From Desulfobacterium sp. (GTDB lineage Bacteria > Desulfobacterota > Desulfobacteria > Desulfobacterales > Desulfobacteraceae): 64,000 nt of DNA. Location: NCBI GenBank assembly GCA_030145245.1, contig JAQYWC010000079.1, positions 1-64,000 of the forward strand, read 5' to 3'. The notes beneath the pieces were generated by a model. That model was not told where the DNA came from and did not search any database. It saw only the letters and a list, made by a program, of their open reading frames with translations. This document shows, one piece after another, positions 33,178 to 41,940 of this stretch. Every line of letters begins with the position of its first letter. Positions within the stretch are counted from its first letter, which is position 1. Both the position numbers and the translations under genes were made by a program.

Positions 33178-34332
33178 TCAGGGGGTAACGGAAAGCAATT
33201 TAAAATACTCTTCAAGGATGCGTTTTGTTTCGTATACATCAGCTTCAAGCCATTTGAAAACCTTCTGGGGGTTTTTTTCACGGACGCCGTCCAGCATGCC
33301 TTCATGGAAATCAATGTCAATCTGGTTGCTGAGGATTTCAGTCTGGTCGATCATGACATACAGATAAGGCGTGAAACGATCCCACAACATACTGATGATA
33401 TCCATCAGTACCTGATTGTCGGCATGTTGATATAAAGCAAAATGAAATTCCCTGTTAACGTGGAAAATCAAACTGTTTGGTTTGTCTTTTTCCCACTCTT
33501 CTATGTATTTTTGATGGAAATGCTCAAGCTGCTCAATCAGTTTCGGGTCTCTTCTGTTTGTTGCATTGTATATGGCTGCTTTTTCATTGATGAGCCTGAG
33601 CTCAACGAGTTTTCGCATGGTATCCACAGACAATTCGGTGACAAAAATGCCCCTGTTTTTCAAGGTATAAACAAGGCCTTTGGTTTCAAGCCTTTTTAAT
33701 GCTTCCCGAACGGGAATCCGGCTGACATTCATCTGCTTGGCAATTCTGTCGGTGACAATCTTTTCCCCGGGTTTTATCTTTGTAGAAATGATCGCCTGGA
33801 GAAGCTGGGCGTACACACCATCCTGAACGGAATTGAATGCAATTTCATGGAGACCGTTATCATCCACGATTTTATGGGGTTCAGGCCCACTTTCCTTAAA
33901 ATGACGTTCCCATGTTTTATGGAGGGATAATACGCCGTTCAGTTCTGGGAAACCGGCTTTTTCAAACCAGCCTTTCACCAACCTGGAAACACTCTGAATC
34001 ACTAAGGGTTTATCACCCTTTCTTGATTTGAATATAAAGTCATTGCCTTCCGGTTGTTCTTTATTTAAATAATTCTGGAAAGATTCAAAAATATCTTTGG
34101 TCAGCTTAACTCTATGGTGTTGATCAGTTTCAGGAACAGGAATTAGAAACAGTCCGTCAGGCGCAACATCTTTCAATGAGTTAACCTGGAGCTGAAGCAG
34201 GTGTTTTACCGGGATTCCCGTCTGGGTGATGAGGTCAAACAACAAGATGCCACGGGAGTTGTTCTGAATGATTAGACGGATGGCTTGAATATCTGCTTTG
34301 GTTTTGATCGCCTGAATTTCTTTTTCGGTCAT
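33178..34332 (-). CDS. GntR/FCD regulator fused to a tyrosine-recombinase-like N-terminal domain
   Basis: 384 residues. The C-terminal 230 are a standard GntR-FCD regulator: winged helix IAKQMNVSRIPVREALKRLETKGLV (about residues 187-211) and an FCD domain with EFHFALYQHADNQVL. The first ~150 residues are not part of that family. They resemble the catalytic domain of phage-type tyrosine recombinases: a G-I-P-V-K-H-L-L-Q-L helix in place of GLRISELL, then ETDQHHRVKLTKDIFESFQNYL, DFIFKSRKGDKPL, and LSLHKTWERHF in the place of HxLRHTFAT. The catalytic Arg and Tyr are not conserved, so strand cleavage is not expected; DNA binding or oligomerisation is more likely. Divergent from the peptide ABC operon, with four TGTTAAC boxes between them. 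Confidence 0.75.
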   Translation of the reverse strand: MTEKEIQAIKTKADIQAIRLIIQNNSRGILLFDLITQTGIPVKHLLQLQVNSLKDVAPDGLFLIPVPETDQHHRVKLTKDIFESFQNYLNKEQPEGNDFIFKSRKGDKPLVIQSVSRLVKGWFEKAGFPELNGVLSLHKTWERHFKESGPEPHKIVDDNGLHEIAFNSVQDGVYAQLLQAIISTKIKPGEKIVTDRIAKQMNVSRIPVREALKRLETKGLVYTLKNRGIFVTELSVDTMRKLVELRLINEKAAIYNATNRRDPKLIEQLEHFHQKYIEEWEKDKPNSLIFHVNREFHFALYQHADNQVLMDIISMLWDRFTPYLYVMIDQTEILSNQIDIDFHEGMLDGVREKNPQKVFKWLEADVYETKRILEEYFKLLSVTP

Positions 34333-34644
34333 AGTGTTCCTAATGTTAACTTTTGAAGAATGAATGTTAACATGTTTTTGTGAATGTTAACATTGAAACC
34401 GATGCTTAACGTAGCATAGATTGTTACCAATGTCTATAAAACTGAGTTGAGGGGGCGATGGGTTGCTTAACTGTTTGATAATTAACGATTGCTGAACGGT
34501 TGTGGCGGGGTGGGTGGTTTCGGTTTGTCATTTTGCTTTGACAAAAATATCAGTATGCAATATACAGTTGTTAACATTGACAGACCAAGATGCAACACTG
34601 GGTAATCGAAAAAACACTTAATCGTCATAGAAAAGGAAGGGATT
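34333..34644. promoter_or_regulatory. Divergent promoter with four TGTTAAC(A) boxes
   Basis: Palindromic TGTTAACA occurs at 34365-34372, 34385-34392 and 34569-34576, and TGTTAACT at 34344-34351. The first three are spaced 21 and 20 bp, two helical turns, suggesting cooperative binding on one face by the GntR-fusion regulator. The fourth stands before the ABC operon, about 70 bp from its first start codon. GntR/FCD operators are often short palindromes of this kind. Confidence 0.6.
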
Positions 34645-36240
34645 ATGAAAAAATTATGTTTCATACTGCTGTTACTGTTTACAGGGTTCTGCTTTTTTCC
34701 AGGCAGCTCAATGGCTGCCAAGAGCGGTGGAGAATTTAACTTTATAGCTCCTTACGGCGGCGATCTTTCTTCCCTTGATCCGCACAAAACAAACCGGACC
34801 CAGGATTATATCGTTATTTTGAATATCCATAGATCCCTTTATAAATGGTCTGCGGATGCGGGAAAGCCGGTACTTGCCCTTGCGGATTCGGTGAAGGTTT
34901 CACAGGACAGGCTTACATACACCTATGCGTTGAAGCAGAATGTTAAATTCCATAACGGAAGAAACATGACGGCCGATGACATCATTTGGTCCTATCAGAG
35001 AATCCTTACCCCGGCAACCGCATCTCCCGGCGTCAGGAGCATCCGGATCATTAAAGGGGCAGATGATTTTGAGAGCGGGAAAGCAACAGCGATCCAAGGG
35101 CTTAAAAAACTGGATGATTATACCCTGGAGATCACTTTGAAAAACCCTGTTGAACCTGGTTTTTCCCTTTATCCCCCGGAGATCGCCATCCTGCCCAAAG
35201 AGGAAGTCGAAAAACGCGGAGACAGTTTCGGTGTTGATCCCGTCGGATGCGGCCCGTTCAAGTTTGTCAATTGGGTCAAGGGCTCTGAAGTCGTTCTTGA
35301 AAAGTTCGCAGGGTACTATGAAGCTGGTAAACCCTACCTGGATAAAGTCGTATACAAAATCATGCCGGAAGCCGCATCCAGGGACATTGCTTTCAAGGTG
35401 AAAGAGCTGGATGCAACAACGGTTGGTTCGGTAAATTATCCTGAATACAAAGGAACGCCTGCCATTGCCAAAAACATGATCGAAGTGGCTGAACTCTGGA
35501 CAAGGGTGGTCTGCTTTAATGTGGATTACGGCCCGTTTAAGAATAAAAAAGTCAGGCAGGCACTCAACTATGCCATCAACACAAAGCTGATTAACAAAAA
35601 ACTCTTAAAGGGAAAAGCCGTTGACCCTGTGGGATATCTGCCGCCGTCATCACCTGCTTTCGGTACCGATTCAAAGGGATATGAGTATAATCCCGAACGA
35701 GCGAAGCAGTTGCTGAAAGAAGCCGGTTATCCCGACGGATTTACCTTTGAATGCCTTGGAACGGATAATGGCACATGGGGTGTCAAAGCCATTGAAGCCC
35801 TTATTCCGATGCTTAAAAAAGTCGGTGTAAAAGTAGTTCCTGTCCGGATGGAAGGTGCGGCAATGTCTGCACGGGCGAAATCAGGCGATTTCCAGGCCCT
35901 GATCTGGTCCCTTGACTCCGGTCCGGATCCGTTAAGTGCGCTCAGCCGCTGGGAATCCGTAAATGAAAGGGTCAGTGGTAACTACTCGGGATACAATAGC
36001 GCGGCTTTTGATAATTACCTGGCACTTGCCCGGGTTGAAACAGATGACAGTAAAAAAATGGATCTTCTTAAAAAAGCGGACCAGACATTTATTGAAGATG
36101 CGCCGGTATGGTTCTACAATTACAATAAAGCTGTCCTGGCCTACCACCCCTGGGTCCACGGCCTGCAGCCGGTAGCGGTTGAACTGATGTACCAGGACCT
36201 TTCAAGCGTATGGGTCGATGAAAACTCGCCTAGAAAATAG
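34645..36240 (+). CDS. ABC transporter substrate-binding protein, peptide/nickel (SBP_bac_5) family
   Basis: 531 residues. The signal peptide MKKLCFILLLLFTGFCFFPGSSMAA ends before GGEFNFIAPYGGDLSSLDPHK, the family's start. Typical motifs: YTYALKQNVKFHNGRNMTADDIIWSYQR and FNVDYGPFKNKKVRQALNYAIN. AGGAAGGG lies just upstream of ATG 34645. It is the periplasmic receptor for the permeases and ATPases that follow. The presence of a YtcJ-like amidohydrolase in the operon suggests an amide or peptide-like ligand rather than nickel. Confidence 0.9.
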   Translation: MKKLCFILLLLFTGFCFFPGSSMAAKSGGEFNFIAPYGGDLSSLDPHKTNRTQDYIVILNIHRSLYKWSADAGKPVLALADSVKVSQDRLTYTYALKQNVKFHNGRNMTADDIIWSYQRILTPATASPGVRSIRIIKGADDFESGKATAIQGLKKLDDYTLEITLKNPVEPGFSLYPPEIAILPKEEVEKRGDSFGVDPVGCGPFKFVNWVKGSEVVLEKFAGYYEAGKPYLDKVVYKIMPEAASRDIAFKVKELDATTVGSVNYPEYKGTPAIAKNMIEVAELWTRVVCFNVDYGPFKNKKVRQALNYAINTKLINKKLLKGKAVDPVGYLPPSSPAFGTDSKGYEYNPERAKQLLKEAGYPDGFTFECLGTDNGTWGVKAIEALIPMLKKVGVKVVPVRMEGAAMSARAKSGDFQALIWSLDSGPDPLSALSRWESVNERVSGNYSGYNSAAFDNYLALARVETDDSKKMDLLKKADQTFIEDAPVWFYNYNKAVLAYHPWVHGLQPVAVELMYQDLSSVWVDENSPRK

Positions 36241-36319
36241 ATCCTTTGAAAGCTAAACGTTCCGCCCGGATATGGATCATGTCCGGGCGGAGCAAACAAC
36301 AATAAACAACAGGTTTATC

Positions 36320-37252
36320 ATGACTTTATATGTGGTTAAACGATTACTTCAGTTTATCCCGACAATATTTTGTATCTCTCTGATGATGTTTGTCATATTG
36401 AATGTTTTACCCGGTGATGCAACCACAATGTCAGGCGGGATGAAACGTCAGCTTGATGCAAAAACCGCGGAGAATATGAAAAAACAGCTGGGGCTGGATA
36501 AACCGCTGCACATCAGGTATCTTCACTACATTAAAGGCCTTGTAAAAGGCGATCTGGGGAAATCCTACCTTCGTAGCGAAAGTGTCAACGACCTCATTGC
36601 ACAAAGACTTAAACCGACAATCCAGGTCTCCCTGGCGGCGCTGCTGATCGCAGTTGGTTTTGGCATCCCCCTGGGCTTTGTGTCCGCTTTAAAGCAGGGA
36701 ACATGGATGGACACCCTCTCAATGGTGGGCGCGGTATCCGGTGTTTCCATTCCGCAATTCTGGCTCGGCCTGATTTTGATGTATGTCTTTTCTTTACTCC
36801 TCGGATGGCTTCCACCCCAGGGCTACGGCGGCGGCAGTCTTGTCAATTTAATCATGCCTGCGTTTACCCTTGGCGTCGGATATATGGCCCTTATTGCCAG
36901 AACAACCCGGGCGGCTGTTATCGAAGTCCTCAGTGAGGACTATATTCGGACGGCCAGATCAAAGGGGCTTTCCGAATGGATCGTGAACAGAAGGCATGTT
37001 TTCGGCAATACCATGATTTTAATTTTAACAACAGTGGGCCTTCAGTTCGGTTCCCTGGTCGGGCAAACCGTCATTATTGAAAAACTTTTTTCATGGCCCG
37101 GCATCGGGTCTTTGCTCGTTGATTCCATTTTTCAAAGGGATATCCCCGTAACCCAGGGATGTGTGCTTGTGATTATTGGAGTTTTTCTCATTGTAAATCT
37201 TGTTATCGATTTAATGTACGTAATTATTGATCCACGGATTCAGTATAAATAA
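36320..37252 (+). CDS. ABC transporter permease, DppB-like
   Basis: 310 residues from ATG 36320 (MTLYVVKRLLQFIPTIF), preferred to an ATG 48 bases earlier that gives a polar extension. Six membrane helices are visible. The BPD_transp_1 coupling motif (EYIRTARSKGLSEWIVNRRH form) lies around residue 200. The stop TAA shares its last base with the next ATG. Confidence 0.9.
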   Translation: MTLYVVKRLLQFIPTIFCISLMMFVILNVLPGDATTMSGGMKRQLDAKTAENMKKQLGLDKPLHIRYLHYIKGLVKGDLGKSYLRSESVNDLIAQRLKPTIQVSLAALLIAVGFGIPLGFVSALKQGTWMDTLSMVGAVSGVSIPQFWLGLILMYVFSLLLGWLPPQGYGGGSLVNLIMPAFTLGVGYMALIARTTRAAVIEVLSEDYIRTARSKGLSEWIVNRRHVFGNTMILILTTVGLQFGSLVGQTVIIEKLFSWPGIGSLLVDSIFQRDIPVTQGCVLVIIGVFLIVNLVIDLMYVIIDPRIQYK

Positions 37253-38094
37253 TGAATAAAACCATCTTAAAAATAAAAAATCAGCCTAACCTGATCATCG
37301 GAGGAATCATCACCGCCGTTGTTATTTTCATGGCAATCGCGGCTCCGCTGTTAGCCCCCTATCATCCGGTGGATGATGCGGATCTTATGGTTTCTGAGGA
37401 ACCGCCCGGATCCACATATCTCATGGGCACGGATGAGCAGGGCAGGGATATCCTTTCAAGGGTGATCTACGGTTCAAGAATCTCCCTGAGTATCGGTATT
37501 GTCACCCAGGTGATGAATACGATAATCGGTATCATCCTCGGACTTTCTGCGGGTTATTTCGGAAAGTGGTGGGATGACCTTGTGATGGGCTTGACCAATA
37601 TAATGCTCTCCATTCCTTCTATGATATTTGCCCTTGCCATCATGGCGCTGATCGGTCCGGGACTGATCAATGTTTTTTTTGCACTCGGGATCACAAACTG
37701 GTCATATACCTGCCGTATCACCCGTTCCCAGGTGCTTTTCACGCGCTCTCTTGATTATGTGAAAGCTGCAAAAGCCCTTGGGTACGGCGATATCAGAATC
37801 ATGTTTACCCAGATATTGCCCAACATTCTGGGGCCGATTCTGGTCATCGGAACCCTGGGGGTTGCATCGGCAATTCTGTTGGAAGCCTCACTGTCCTTTC
37901 TTGGACTGGGCACCCAGCCGCCGACACCGAGCTGGGGGGGAATGCTGGCAACAGCAAGGAATCAGATGTTTACGGCACCATGGATCTCCATATTTCCGGG
38001 CCTTGCCATCTTTATAACCGTACTTGGATTGAACCTGTTTGGAGACGGACTCCGGGATATTCTTGATCCCCACTCCGTGGGAAAAATAAAATAA
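37252..38094 (+). CDS. ABC transporter permease, DppC-like
   Basis: 280 residues, six hydrophobic helices, an N-terminal OppC_N-like segment (NLIIGGIITAVVIFMAIAAPLLAPY) and the coupling motif LDYVKAAKALGYGDIRIMFTQILPN. It forms the heterodimeric channel with the upstream permease, to which it is joined by a one-base overlap. Confidence 0.92.
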   Translation: MNKTILKIKNQPNLIIGGIITAVVIFMAIAAPLLAPYHPVDDADLMVSEEPPGSTYLMGTDEQGRDILSRVIYGSRISLSIGIVTQVMNTIIGIILGLSAGYFGKWWDDLVMGLTNIMLSIPSMIFALAIMALIGPGLINVFFALGITNWSYTCRITRSQVLFTRSLDYVKAAKALGYGDIRIMFTQILPNILGPILVIGTLGVASAILLEASLSFLGLGTQPPTPSWGGMLATARNQMFTAPWISIFPGLAIFITVLGLNLFGDGLRDILDPHSVGKIK

Positions 38095-38105
38095 AGGGAA
38101 TCGTT

Positions 38106-39695
38106 TTGGACTTAATTATTTTATCAGCCGATATTTACACCGGTGATGCTGAAAACCCCCATGCCGAGGCAATCGGAATCAAAAACGGAAAAATTGCCGT
38201 CATTGGTACCAACAATGATGTGATGGGCCATTCAACCCCGGAAACAAAGATCATGGAACTGCCGGGGAAACTGGTAACGCCGGGATTGGTTGATTCCCAT
38301 CTTCATTTTGTGAGCCTGGGAATACATCTCCAGCGGATCGATCTGAGGGGAACACAATCCCTTGACATCTGCAAAAGTAAAATCAGAGCAGCTGCTGCAA
38401 ATGCCCCCAAAGGGAAATGGATCATCGCAAGGGGATGGAACAATTATAAATGGGCGGATCAGACCAATCCCACAAAATTTGACCTTGATGAAATCGCCCC
38501 TGATAATCCAGTCATGATGACCCGTGTTTGCGGCCATAGTGCCGTAATAAACACCTGTGCCCTTGAACTTTGCGGAATCAATACAGAGACGACTGCGCCT
38601 TCAGGGGGTAAAATCGGTCATCTGTCAACGGGCGAGCCGGACGGGATTATTTATGAAACCCTGGATATGGTGTTTGATAAAATTCCAGCGTTAACCCAAG
38701 AAGAGATGAAACATGCCGTGCTGGCAGCACAGACCGAACTTTTAAAATATGGAATTACAGGTGTTCATTCCATGGAGGGGCTTTCCGAGTGGCAGGCCGT
38801 CCATGACCTCCATAAGGACGATCTCCTGAAGATTCGAATTCACACTGTTTTCCCCGAGGAAGAGCTGGAAAAAGTGGTTGATCTTAAACTTACAGAGACA
38901 ACCCGGTCCGATAAATTCAGCTACGGCCATTGTAAACTGTTTGCCGACGGTTCCCTTGGCGCGTCAACGGCATTGACCCATGAAGCCTATGCCAGCGACC
39001 CTGATCAGTTCGGTCTTGCTTTCCTGACAAAAGATGAGCTTGTGGAGAAAATCACGAATGCCTATGACCTGGGCTTTAATGTCGCTGTCCATGCCATTGG
39101 GGATAAGGCGTTAAGTAATACGATCAGCGCCATAGCCATGGCCAGGGAAAAGACAAAAAACCTGGAGGCGCTGACCAAGTCCGATCGAATCGAACATGTG
39201 CAGCTGTTCAAAGATGATGATTTGAAACGAATGAAAGCGCTGGGCATCCTGGCTTCGGTTCAGCCTGTTTTTCTTGCAACGGACTGGGAACTGGCAGAAA
39301 AGCAGTGGGGGCCTGGAAGATGCGAAAGGGCATATGCATGGAAGACCATTCAGGAGATGGAGATCCCCATGCAGTTTGGTTCCGACTCACCGGTTGAATC
39401 GCCGAATCCAATGCTTGGCATCCATGCCGCCTATACCCGGCAGACCCCTTTGGAAAAACCTGACAACGGATGGTTCCCCGATCAGAAACTTACCCTTGAA
39501 ACGATTCTTCGTGGATTTACCCTCCAGCCCGCGATTACTTCCGGGACTGAAAATGTGTCAGGGACTTTAAGTGTCGGAAAATTTGCTGATATGACTGTTT
39601 TCAGTAAAAACCTGTTTAAAACACCGGCAAGGGAATGGCTTGGCAATAATGTTGATATGACGATTGTTTCAGGCGAAGTCGTATTTCAAAAATAG
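38106..39695 (+). CDS. Amidohydrolase family 3 protein (YtcJ-like)
   Basis: 529 residues with a TTG start at 38106 (AAGGGA upstream). The N-terminal beta-sandwich (ILSADIYTGDAENPHAEAIGIKNGKIAVIG) and metal site LVTPGLVDSHLHF are intact. Later conserved parts are KLFADGSLGASTA, VAVHAIGDKAL, RIEHVQ and FGSDSPVESPNP. Enzymes of this family hydrolyse N-formyl, N-acyl or other amide bonds. Placed between the permeases and the ATPases of the ABC operon, it probably acts on the imported compound in the cytoplasm. Confidence 0.85.
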   Translation: MDLIILSADIYTGDAENPHAEAIGIKNGKIAVIGTNNDVMGHSTPETKIMELPGKLVTPGLVDSHLHFVSLGIHLQRIDLRGTQSLDICKSKIRAAAANAPKGKWIIARGWNNYKWADQTNPTKFDLDEIAPDNPVMMTRVCGHSAVINTCALELCGINTETTAPSGGKIGHLSTGEPDGIIYETLDMVFDKIPALTQEEMKHAVLAAQTELLKYGITGVHSMEGLSEWQAVHDLHKDDLLKIRIHTVFPEEELEKVVDLKLTETTRSDKFSYGHCKLFADGSLGASTALTHEAYASDPDQFGLAFLTKDELVEKITNAYDLGFNVAVHAIGDKALSNTISAIAMAREKTKNLEALTKSDRIEHVQLFKDDDLKRMKALGILASVQPVFLATDWELAEKQWGPGRCERAYAWKTIQEMEIPMQFGSDSPVESPNPMLGIHAAYTRQTPLEKPDNGWFPDQKLTLETILRGFTLQPAITSGTENVSGTLSVGKFADMTVFSKNLFKTPAREWLGNNVDMTIVSGEVVFQK

Positions 39696-39716
39696 CGGTA
39701 TAGCGGAGTCAGTATT

Positions 39717-40700
39717 TTGAATATCCTTGAAATAAAAAATCTTAAAACCCAGTTTCATGTTCTTGACGGGGTTGCACATGCTGTCAACAACGTTTCTCTG
39801 TCCATGGAAAAGGGAGAAGTCCTGGGGGTAGTGGGAGAGTCGGGATCGGGAAAAAGCGTTACCGCTCTTTCGCTCATGGGGCTTGTCAGGCCGCCTGGCC
39901 GGGTCGTTTCCGGGGAGATCCTGTTTGATGGAACCGATCTCAGAACGCTTTCTGAAAAACAGATGCAGGACGTAAGGGGTAACAGGATCTCCATGATTTT
40001 TCAGGAGCCCATGACCTCCCTCAATCCATTATTGAAAATCAGGGATCAGATTTCCGAAATGGTCATGAGGCATAACAGCATCTCAAAAAAAGACAGTTAT
40101 GATTATTGCGTTGAGATGCTCGGAAAAGTACAGATTCCATATCCTGAAAAGCGCGCAAAAGAATATCCCCATCAGCTTTCCGGGGGGATGCGCCAGCGGA
40201 TAATGATTGCCATGGCCCTTTCCTGCAATCCCGAAATCCTGATTGCCGACGAACCCACAACAGCACTTGACGTAACGATCCAGGCCCAGGTGATCGATCT
40301 GATGCTGAACCTGAAAGAACAGTATGACACCGGGATTCTGATGATCACCCACGATCTTGGCGTCATTGCTGAAATCGCTCAGAAAGTCGTGGTCATGTAT
40401 GCCGGACAGGTGGTTGAAACAGGAACTGTATATGAAATTTTTGATAATCCTAAACATCCCTATACAAAAGCGTTGCTTGACTCTGTTCCAAAGCTTGGCA
40501 AACGCTCAAAAGCCGAACGTAAAAGACTGCGGGAAATAAAAGGAATCGTTCCCGATCTTTTTACCCTGGGAGCCCACTGTAATTTTTATGAGAGATGTCC
40601 GGATGCAGATGAAGCGTGTAAACGGATAATCCCGGATTTGATAGAGTACGAAAACGGCAGTTCCGTTCGCTGCATAAAATTTCAAGGCCGTAATGCTTAA
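39717..40700 (+). CDS. ABC transporter ATP-binding protein, DppD-like
   Basis: 327 residues from a TTG start. Walker [10 protein letters not shown]-loop FQEP, signature [15 protein letters not shown] and Walker [13 protein letters not shown] are all present. The C-terminal oligopeptide-ABC region has the spaced cysteines of the OppD/F family ([14 protein letters not shown]). It energises the peptide-type importer with the next gene product. Confidence 0.92.
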   Translation: MNILEIKNLKTQFHVLDGVAHAVNNVSLSMEKGEVLGVVGESGSGKSVTALSLMGLVRPPGRVVSGEILFDGTDLRTLSEKQMQDVRGNRISMIFQEPMTSLNPLLKIRDQISEMVMRHNSISKKDSYDYCVEMLGKVQIPYPEKRAKEYPHQLSGGMRQRIMIAMALSCNPEILIADEPTTALDVTIQAQVIDLMLNLKEQYDTGILMITHDLGVIAEIAQKVVVMYAGQVVETGTVYEIFDNPKHPYTKALLDSVPKLGKRSKAERKRLREIKGIVPDLFTLGAHCNFYERCPDADEACKRIIPDLIEYENGSSVRCIKFQGRNA

Positions 40701-40714
40701 CCGGAGAGTGAATA

Positions 40715-41689
40715 ATGTCTGAACCGCTTTTAAAAGTAGAAAACCTGAAAGTGCACTTCCCCCTCGACAGGGAATTTCTCTCATTGAAAAAACGATATGT
40801 GTATGCGGTAGATGATATCTCATTCTCCGTAAATGAAGGGGAAACGTTGGGGATCGTAGGGGAAAGCGGCTGTGGCAAAACAACGGCCGGGCTTTCCGTT
40901 CTGAACCTTGTCAAACCAACCGGTGGACAACTGTTTTTCAGGAATCAAGACATTACGGACATCTCAAAACTGCCCAAAGAAGAGGCGCTTAAATTAAGAA
41001 AAGAGATGCAGATTATTTTTCAGGATCCCTATTCCTCTTTGAATCCAAGGGCCTCCTTGAAAACGATACTGGATGTTCCCATGAAGATTCACAATATGGG
41101 ATCTGCAAAAGAGCGGAGTGAGAAGATTGAGTACCTGCTTGAAAAAGTCGGCCTCAGACTGGAACACGCTTCCCGGTATCCCCATGAATTCAGCGGCGGG
41201 CAAAGGCAAAGAATCGGCATTGCAAGGGCGCTTTCCCTTAATCCGTCTCTTATTATCGGAGACGAACCTGTCTCCGCCCTTGATGTATCCATTCAGGCTC
41301 AAATTATAAATCTCCTCCTTGATCTCCAGGAGGAATTTAACCTTGCATACATCATCATCGCCCACGATCTTGCCGTGGTGGAACACGTGGCAGACAGGAT
41401 TGCCGTAATGTACCTTGGCAAAATCGTTGAGCAGGCGGACTATAAAGATATTTATACGTCTCCGCTCCATCCCTATACCCAGGCGCTGCTCTCTGCCATT
41501 CCAATCCCTGATCCCCATATGAAGAGAAACCGAATTCTGTTAAAGGGAGACGTTCCAAGCCCGATCGATCCGCCCAAAGGCTGCTCGTTCAACACAAGGT
41601 GCCCGAAGAAAAAAGACGTTTGTGAACAGGTGGAACCGGTATTGAAAAAAGCCGGTGACGGTCATTATGTCTCCTGTCATTTTGCGTAA
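40715..41689 (+). CDS. ABC transporter ATP-binding protein, DppF-like
   Basis: 324 residues. Walker A GESGCGKT, signature FSGGQRQRIGIARAL, Walker B LIIGDEPVSALD, C-terminal NTRCPKKKDVC. Partner of the DppD-like ATPase, 14 bp downstream of it. Last gene of the operon. Confidence 0.92.
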   Translation: MSEPLLKVENLKVHFPLDREFLSLKKRYVYAVDDISFSVNEGETLGIVGESGCGKTTAGLSVLNLVKPTGGQLFFRNQDITDISKLPKEEALKLRKEMQIIFQDPYSSLNPRASLKTILDVPMKIHNMGSAKERSEKIEYLLEKVGLRLEHASRYPHEFSGGQRQRIGIARALSLNPSLIIGDEPVSALDVSIQAQIINLLLDLQEEFNLAYIIIAHDLAVVEHVADRIAVMYLGKIVEQADYKDIYTSPLHPYTQALLSAIPIPDPHMKRNRILLKGDVPSPIDPPKGCSFNTRCPKKKDVCEQVEPVLKKAGDGHYVSCHFA

Positions 41690-41707
41690 GTTTTGGGGGT
41701 CAGGCCT

Positions 41708-41752
41708 AGCTTATTAGCTTATTAGCTTATTGCCTTTATTGCCTTTATTGCC
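41708..41752. repeat. Two adjoining short tandem repeats
   Basis: AGCTTATT three times (41708-41731) runs straight into GCCTTTATT twice plus GCC (41732-41752). It lies between the ABC operon and the acyl-CoA dehydrogenase. A slippage-prone tract with no evident function. The rest of this gap has no gene. Confidence 0.8.
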
Positions 41753-41940
41753 AGTGGGTATCCGGCAGGGGCCGGCCTTTCCGGCCAGGCCATTGCGCTT
41801 TTGAACCTGCCGTTCAGTATTGATAATTGACGGCTTGTCGGTTTATAAGTTGTTTCATCGCTTGGGGGTTGTACCCGGCATCAGGTTTTTTTATCCTGGT
41901 GCCGGAATTTGAGTCAACAACCCTTAACAGCGAGGAAACC

